Assembly (NCBI RefSeq): GCF_002285265.1
Contig: NZ_NSJB01000009.1
Span: 29,444 to 93,443 of the forward strand
Direction of reading: 5' to 3'
Length of the DNA: 64,000 bases
Origin: Vandammella animalimorsus
GTDB lineage: Bacteria; Pseudomonadota; Gammaproteobacteria; Burkholderiales; Burkholderiaceae_C
This document shows positions 59,152 to 64,000 of this stretch, in pieces (the stretch's first letter is position 1; each line of letters starts with the position of its first letter). The notes beneath the pieces are model-generated. The model ran no database searches, had not been told where the DNA came from, and saw only the letters and a program-made list of their open reading frames with translations. The translations under genes were made by a program, and so were the position numbers.

Positions 59152-59451
59152 ATGGCCCTGACCTCCGAAGACCTACACCGCATTGCCAGCCTCTGCAAGC
59201 TGTCCTTTGACCAGCCACAAAGCCAGGCGCTGCTGGCCCAGATCAACAGCTTTTTCGAGCTGGTCAAACGTATGGAGGCGGTGGACACCAGCGGCGTCGA
59301 GCCGCTGTTTCACCCCGTCTCCGCCATCGAAGACATTCAGCTGCGCCTGCAGCCGGACGTGGCCGATGCGCGCAGCCAGCGCGAAGGCAACATGCAAAAC
59401 GCCCCCGCTGCCGAGGACGGCTTCTTCCTCGTGCCCAAAGTGATCGAATGA
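59152..59451 (+). CDS. gatC: Asp-tRNA(Asn)/Glu-tRNA(Gln) amidotransferase subunit C
   Basis: A 99-residue GatC, starting MALTSEDLHRIASLCKLSFD and carrying LFHPVSAIEDIQLRLQPD in the middle. It tethers GatA and GatB of the amidotransferase that makes correctly charged Asn- or Gln-tRNA. An alternative ATG at 59128 would add eight residues and has GAGG just upstream. It precedes gatA by 175 bases. Confidence 0.93.
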   Translation: MALTSEDLHRIASLCKLSFDQPQSQALLAQINSFFELVKRMEAVDTSGVEPLFHPVSAIEDIQLRLQPDVADARSQREGNMQNAPAAEDGFFLVPKVIE

Positions 59452-59626
59452 GCCGGCCCTGCCGCGCCAGCGCGGCCACTGGCGCGCGCCCTGCAGCAAG
59501 CTGGCCTGCCCGGCCTCGGCCTGGCCAGCGCGGCGCGGCCCAAACCTGCACCGCCATTCTTTCGCGCCCAACCCCACATCGCCCCGATTTCTGCCCCAAC
59601 TCCCGCCCCGATCTCCGCCCTGATCC

Positions 59627-61117
<1,491 letters not shown>

Positions 61118-61129
61118 GTTGCGTGGCTT

Positions 61130-61843
61130 ATGTGGCTGGCCTATTTCGACGAAAACAAGTTCGACCTCTCAACGGGGCGGGACTCGTTTTGGATCGGCGG
61201 CATTTACGTCTCGGAAGAAGCCCTGCCGGAGCTGGAAAAACGCCTGCGCCAAATCCAGACGGACATCTTCGGCAGCTCCGTGCTCTCGGCCAAGACCGAA
61301 TTGCATGGCAAGGAGCTCTTCCACGGCAAGGGCAATCTGCGCAGGCATTCGCTGCCTGAACGCCTGAAAGTCTTCAATGCCGTGGCCGACGCCTTGGTGG
61401 AGCTGGCCCTGCCGCTGCAGTTGATCCGCATCGACGTGGCCAAGCACCGCAAGCGCTATACAACGCCAGAGCCGGAATACCGCCTGGGGCTGATGCTGAT
61501 CCTGGAGCGCTACAGCGAATTTCTCGAACAGCAAGAAGCGCGCGGCCTGGTCTTTTGCGACTATGAAGCCGATGAAATCACCCAGGCCGTCATGGACTTC
61601 TCCGCCTACAAGCAAGCGGGCTCGACCAAGTACTGGTTTGGCCGCTCACTGGAGCCCATCCACGACACCATTTATTTCACCTACTCGCACCACAGCCGCT
61701 TCCTGCAAGCAGCCGATTTGATGGTGTATCTGGCCGCACGCTTTGACCACCAGGACATGCCGCCTGCCAAGTGGCACGAAGCCCAGGCCTGGGCCATTTG
61801 GCAAAAAATAAAGGCCAGTGTTCGCATTCAACACTGGCCCTGA
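61130..61843 (+). CDS. DUF3800 domain protein inserted in the gat operon
   Basis: A 237-residue protein of the uncharacterised DUF3800 family. Conserved acidic and polar positions of the family are present: YFDEN near the start (Asp7/Glu8), TELHGKELFHG (Glu57, His59), FCDYEADE (Asp144) and HSRFLQAADLMVYLAA (Asp196). These spaced acids resemble a metal-dependent nuclease-type site, but no activity has been shown to me by the sequence. It begins 12 bases after gatA and probably is translated from the same message. Family members often occur in variable or defence-associated loci; here it sits inside a housekeeping operon. Confidence 0.8.
   Translation: MWLAYFDENKFDLSTGRDSFWIGGIYVSEEALPELEKRLRQIQTDIFGSSVLSAKTELHGKELFHGKGNLRRHSLPERLKVFNAVADALVELALPLQLIRIDVAKHRKRYTTPEPEYRLGLMLILERYSEFLEQQEARGLVFCDYEADEITQAVMDFSAYKQAGSTKYWFGRSLEPIHDTIYFTYSHHSRFLQAADLMVYLAARFDHQDMPPAKWHEAQAWAIWQKIKASVRIQHWP
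61813..61839 (+). other. Hairpin at the 3' end of the DUF3800 gene
   Basis: A perfect 10-bp stem (GGCCAGTGTT / AACACTGGCC) with a 7-base loop lies inside the last codons. No T-tract follows. A second, distant inverted repeat AACGACTC (61850) / GAGTCGTT (61896) lies between here and gatB. These may set RNA stability or partial termination before gatB. Confidence 0.45.
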
Positions 61844-61930
61844 AAGAGGAACGACTCTCTTCACACTTGAAGATACCGCTTACAGGAACGGCGCGAGTCG
61901 TTGCGGGCGATTCTACAACAGCACATCCAC

Positions 61931-63379
61931 ATGACCACAGCACTCATCCAAGGCTACGAAGTCGTCATCGGCTTTGAAACCCATGCCCAACTGGCCTGCG
62001 CCAGCAAGATCTTCAGCCGCGCGCCGCTGGGCTTTGGCGCCGCGCCCAACACGCAGACCGCGCCGGTGGACTGCGCCCTGCCCGGCACGCTGCCGGTGAT
62101 GAACCGCCAGGCCGTGGCCTGCGCCATCCGCCTGGGCCTGGCGCTGGGCAGCCATGTGGCGCCGCGCTCGATCTTTGCGCGCAAGAACTACTTCTACCCC
62201 GATCTGCCCAAGGGCTACCAGATCAGCCAGTTCGAAATCCCCGTGGTGCAAGGCGGAGAGGTCAGCTTCTTCGTCGATGGCGAGAAAAAAACCGTGCGCC
62301 TGGTGCGCGCCCACCTGGAGGAAGACGCGGGCAAATCCGTGCACGACCAGTTCCCCGACGCCTCGGGCATCGACCTCAACCGCGCCGGCACGCCGCTGCT
62401 GGAAATCGTCACCGAGCCGGACATGCGCTCCACCGCAGAAGCCGTGGCCTACGCCAAGGAGCTGCACAAGATCGTCACCTGGATCGGCATCTGCGACGGC
62501 AACATGCAGGAGGGCAACTTCCGCTGCGATGCCAACGTCTCCGTGCGCAAGCCCGGCCAGCCCTTTGGCACGCGCCGCGAGATCAAGAACCTCAACAGCT
62601 TTCGCTACATGCAACAGGCCATCGACTTTGAGATCCGCTGGCAGATCGAGCAGCTCGAAGACGGCCACGCCATCGAGCAGGCCACCGTGCTGTTCGACCC
62701 GGCCACGGGCGAGACCCGCGCCATGCGCACCAAGGAAGACAGCGCCGACTACCGCTACTTCCCCGACCCGGATTTGCCGCCGCTGGTCATCGCCCCCGAG
62801 TGGATCGCACAGGTCAAGGCCGACATGCCCGAGCTGCCGCGCCAGATGGCCGAGCGCTTCGTGCGCGACTGGGGCCTGCCCGAATACGACGCCACCACGC
62901 TGACGCAAAGCCAGGCCATGGGCGCCTACTTTGAAGAAGCGGCCCAAGCCTGCGGCCAGGCCAAGCTGGTGAGCAACTGGGTGATGGGCGAAATCTCGCG
63001 CCGCCTCAACACCGAGGAAATCGGCATCGAAGCCGCGCCCGTGCGCCCGGCGCAACTGGCGGCGCTGATCGGCCGCATCCGCGACGGCACCATCTCCAAC
63101 AACGCCGCCAAGCAAGTCTTTGAGGCGCTGTGGAGCGGCCAGGCCAGCGAGGTCGATGCCGTCATCGAAGCCAAGGGCCTCAAGCAAATGAATGACAGCG
63201 GCGCGCTGGAGAAAATCATCGACGAGGTGATCGCCGCCAACCCCGCCAACGTCGAGCAATACAAGGCCGGCAAGGACAAGGCCTTCAACGCCCTGGTCGG
63301 CCAGGTGATGAAAGCCAGCAAGGGCAAGGCCAACCCGCAACAGGTCAACGAATTGCTCAAGGCCAAGCTCGCTGGCTAA
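61931..63379 (+). CDS. gatB: Asp-tRNA(Asn)/Glu-tRNA(Gln) amidotransferase subunit B
   Basis: A 482-residue GatB, which phosphorylates mischarged Asp/Glu-tRNA and amidates it. The active-site cradle is visible in [42 protein letters not shown] and the [11 protein letters not shown] motif; the YqeY-like tail ([15 protein letters not shown] ... [20 protein letters not shown]) ends the protein. The start is the ATG giving [14 protein letters not shown]. It is separated from gatA by the DUF3800 gene and 87 bases. Confidence 0.97.
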   Translation: MTTALIQGYEVVIGFETHAQLACASKIFSRAPLGFGAAPNTQTAPVDCALPGTLPVMNRQAVACAIRLGLALGSHVAPRSIFARKNYFYPDLPKGYQISQFEIPVVQGGEVSFFVDGEKKTVRLVRAHLEEDAGKSVHDQFPDASGIDLNRAGTPLLEIVTEPDMRSTAEAVAYAKELHKIVTWIGICDGNMQEGNFRCDANVSVRKPGQPFGTRREIKNLNSFRYMQQAIDFEIRWQIEQLEDGHAIEQATVLFDPATGETRAMRTKEDSADYRYFPDPDLPPLVIAPEWIAQVKADMPELPRQMAERFVRDWGLPEYDATTLTQSQAMGAYFEEAAQACGQAKLVSNWVMGEISRRLNTEEIGIEAAPVRPAQLAALIGRIRDGTISNNAAKQVFEALWSGQASEVDAVIEAKGLKQMNDSGALEKIIDEVIAANPANVEQYKAGKDKAFNALVGQVMKASKGKANPQQVNELLKAKLAG

Positions 63380-63435
63380 GCTGGCCAAGCAATGCCCACC
63401 GCCTGCCACGCCACCACCCCCAGCAAAGGAGCGCC

Positions 63436-63858
63436 ATGAACACCCCCAGCCCATCGACCGACCCGCTGCAGCGCTGGCACCAGGTGCTGCAAAGCCGTGA
63501 CCCGGCGCAGCTGCAGGCCTTGCTGCACCCGGACGTGGTGTTCTTCTCGCCGGCCGTGCACGCGCCGCAACAGGGCCGGGCGCTGACCATGGCCTATCTG
63601 CTGGCGGCCATGCAGGTGCTGGGCCAAGACAGCTTTGAGTACCTGAACACCTGGCGCGGCGCGCAATCGGCGGTGCTGGAGTTCAGCGTGCAGCTCGATG
63701 GCGGCCTGCAGGTCAACGGCATCGACATGATCGAATGGGACGACGCCGGGCTGATCACGCGCTTCAAGGTCATGGTGCGCCCGCTCAAGGCGCTCGAAGG
63801 CGTGGTGCAGCACATGCGCGCTGCGCTGGCGCAGCAGGCCCAGCGCAGCGCGGATTGA
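63436..63858 (+). CDS. SnoaL/NTF2-like fold protein
   Basis: A 140-residue small protein with the NTF2-like pattern LQRWHQVLQSRDPAQLQALL, HPDVVFFSPAVHAP and MIEWDDAGLITRFKVMVRPL. Such folds serve as isomerases, hydrolases or ligand binders; function is unknown. The ATG has AAGGAG seven bases upstream. It lies 56 bases after gatB and could be co-transcribed. Confidence 0.8.
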   Translation: MNTPSPSTDPLQRWHQVLQSRDPAQLQALLHPDVVFFSPAVHAPQQGRALTMAYLLAAMQVLGQDSFEYLNTWRGAQSAVLEFSVQLDGGLQVNGIDMIEWDDAGLITRFKVMVRPLKALEGVVQHMRAALAQQAQRSAD

Positions 63859-63888
63859 AGGGCCTCTCAGGCCTAGAGCATTTTCGAT

Positions 63889-64000
63889 TTAATTAATTAC
63901 ATATCCAGCTGATCTGAAGTAATTGGCACACTCTTGAGCCGAGAACAGATCAACCAGTTGCCCCATGCGCCGCCACAGCGCATCCACCGTGCGCTCGCCG
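63889..64000 (-). mobile_element. IS630-family transposase, C-terminal end (partial)
   Basis: The last 36 codons of a DDE transposase, running off the right edge. It ends in CANYFRSAGYVIN then TAA, the typical IS630 C-terminus (CxNYFxxAGY), preceded by RTVDALWRRMGQLVDLFSAQ. The coding part is more AT-rich than the flanks. A TA dinucleotide at 63874-63875 just before GAGCATTTTCG could be the insertion site, since IS630 elements target TA. Confidence 0.75.

Overview
The window is gene-dense, high-GC bacterial chromosome. The pairing of a classic betaproteobacterial porin, an intracellular PHB depolymerase, a stand-alone RnfB-like ferredoxin, tal-pgi linkage and a gsp E-F-G-H-I-J-K-L-M-N-D order points to Burkholderiales, most likely Comamonadaceae. 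The genus cannot be fixed from sequence alone. I saw no rRNA, tRNA, prophage or CRISPR array. The only mobile DNA is the 3' end of an IS630-type transposase cut by the right edge.

Left part (1-11.6 kb, all minus strand): the start of pgi, then tal; a broken AI-2E-type transporter gene with an in-frame stop and a frameshift; a complete dipeptide/oligopeptide ABC importer (dppA, then dppB-C-D-F, with a terminator-like attenuator after dppA); and a general porin with its own terminator. Divergent from the porin is a Bcr/CflA drug efflux gene, followed by phaZ, an RnfB-like ferredoxin, and a two-gene unit coding for an exported molybdopterin-fold protein and a membrane histidine kinase that has lost its phospho-accepting histidine.

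Middle (18.2-32.8 kb): a REP-like inverted pair; a tightly overlapped minus-strand run (M16 peptidase pair, rsmD, asparaginase); ftsY on the other strand; a secreted leucine-rich-repeat protein with an IPTL-type sorting tail; a TolC-HlyD-ABC-2-ABC-2 export operon that lacks an ATPase; and pyrC.

The block at 33-44.8 kb is one long type II secretion operon (gspE to gspN, then gspD) whose genes mostly overlap by 4-8 bases. A lipoprotein gene and a strong convergent terminator follow.

Right part (45-64 kb): an M20 peptidase; a small membrane-protein operon like E. coli yqjD-yqjE-yqjK; a carboxy(nor)spermidine synthase/decarboxylase pair for polyamines; a 3-hydroxyisobutyryl-CoA hydrolase; a TSUP permease; a DJ-1/PfpI protein; the cell-shape operon mreB-mreC-mreD-mrdA; and, divergent from it, gatC-gatA-gatB with a DUF3800 gene inserted between gatA and gatB. 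A SnoaL-like protein and the IS630 fragment close the window.

The observations most worth following are the DUF3800 gene inside the amidotransferase operon, the histidine-less kinase coupled to a molybdopterin-fold protein, the ATPase-less ABC-2 exporter, the LRR/IPTL-CTERM protein and the doubly disrupted transporter. None is proven to be a new system from sequence alone.
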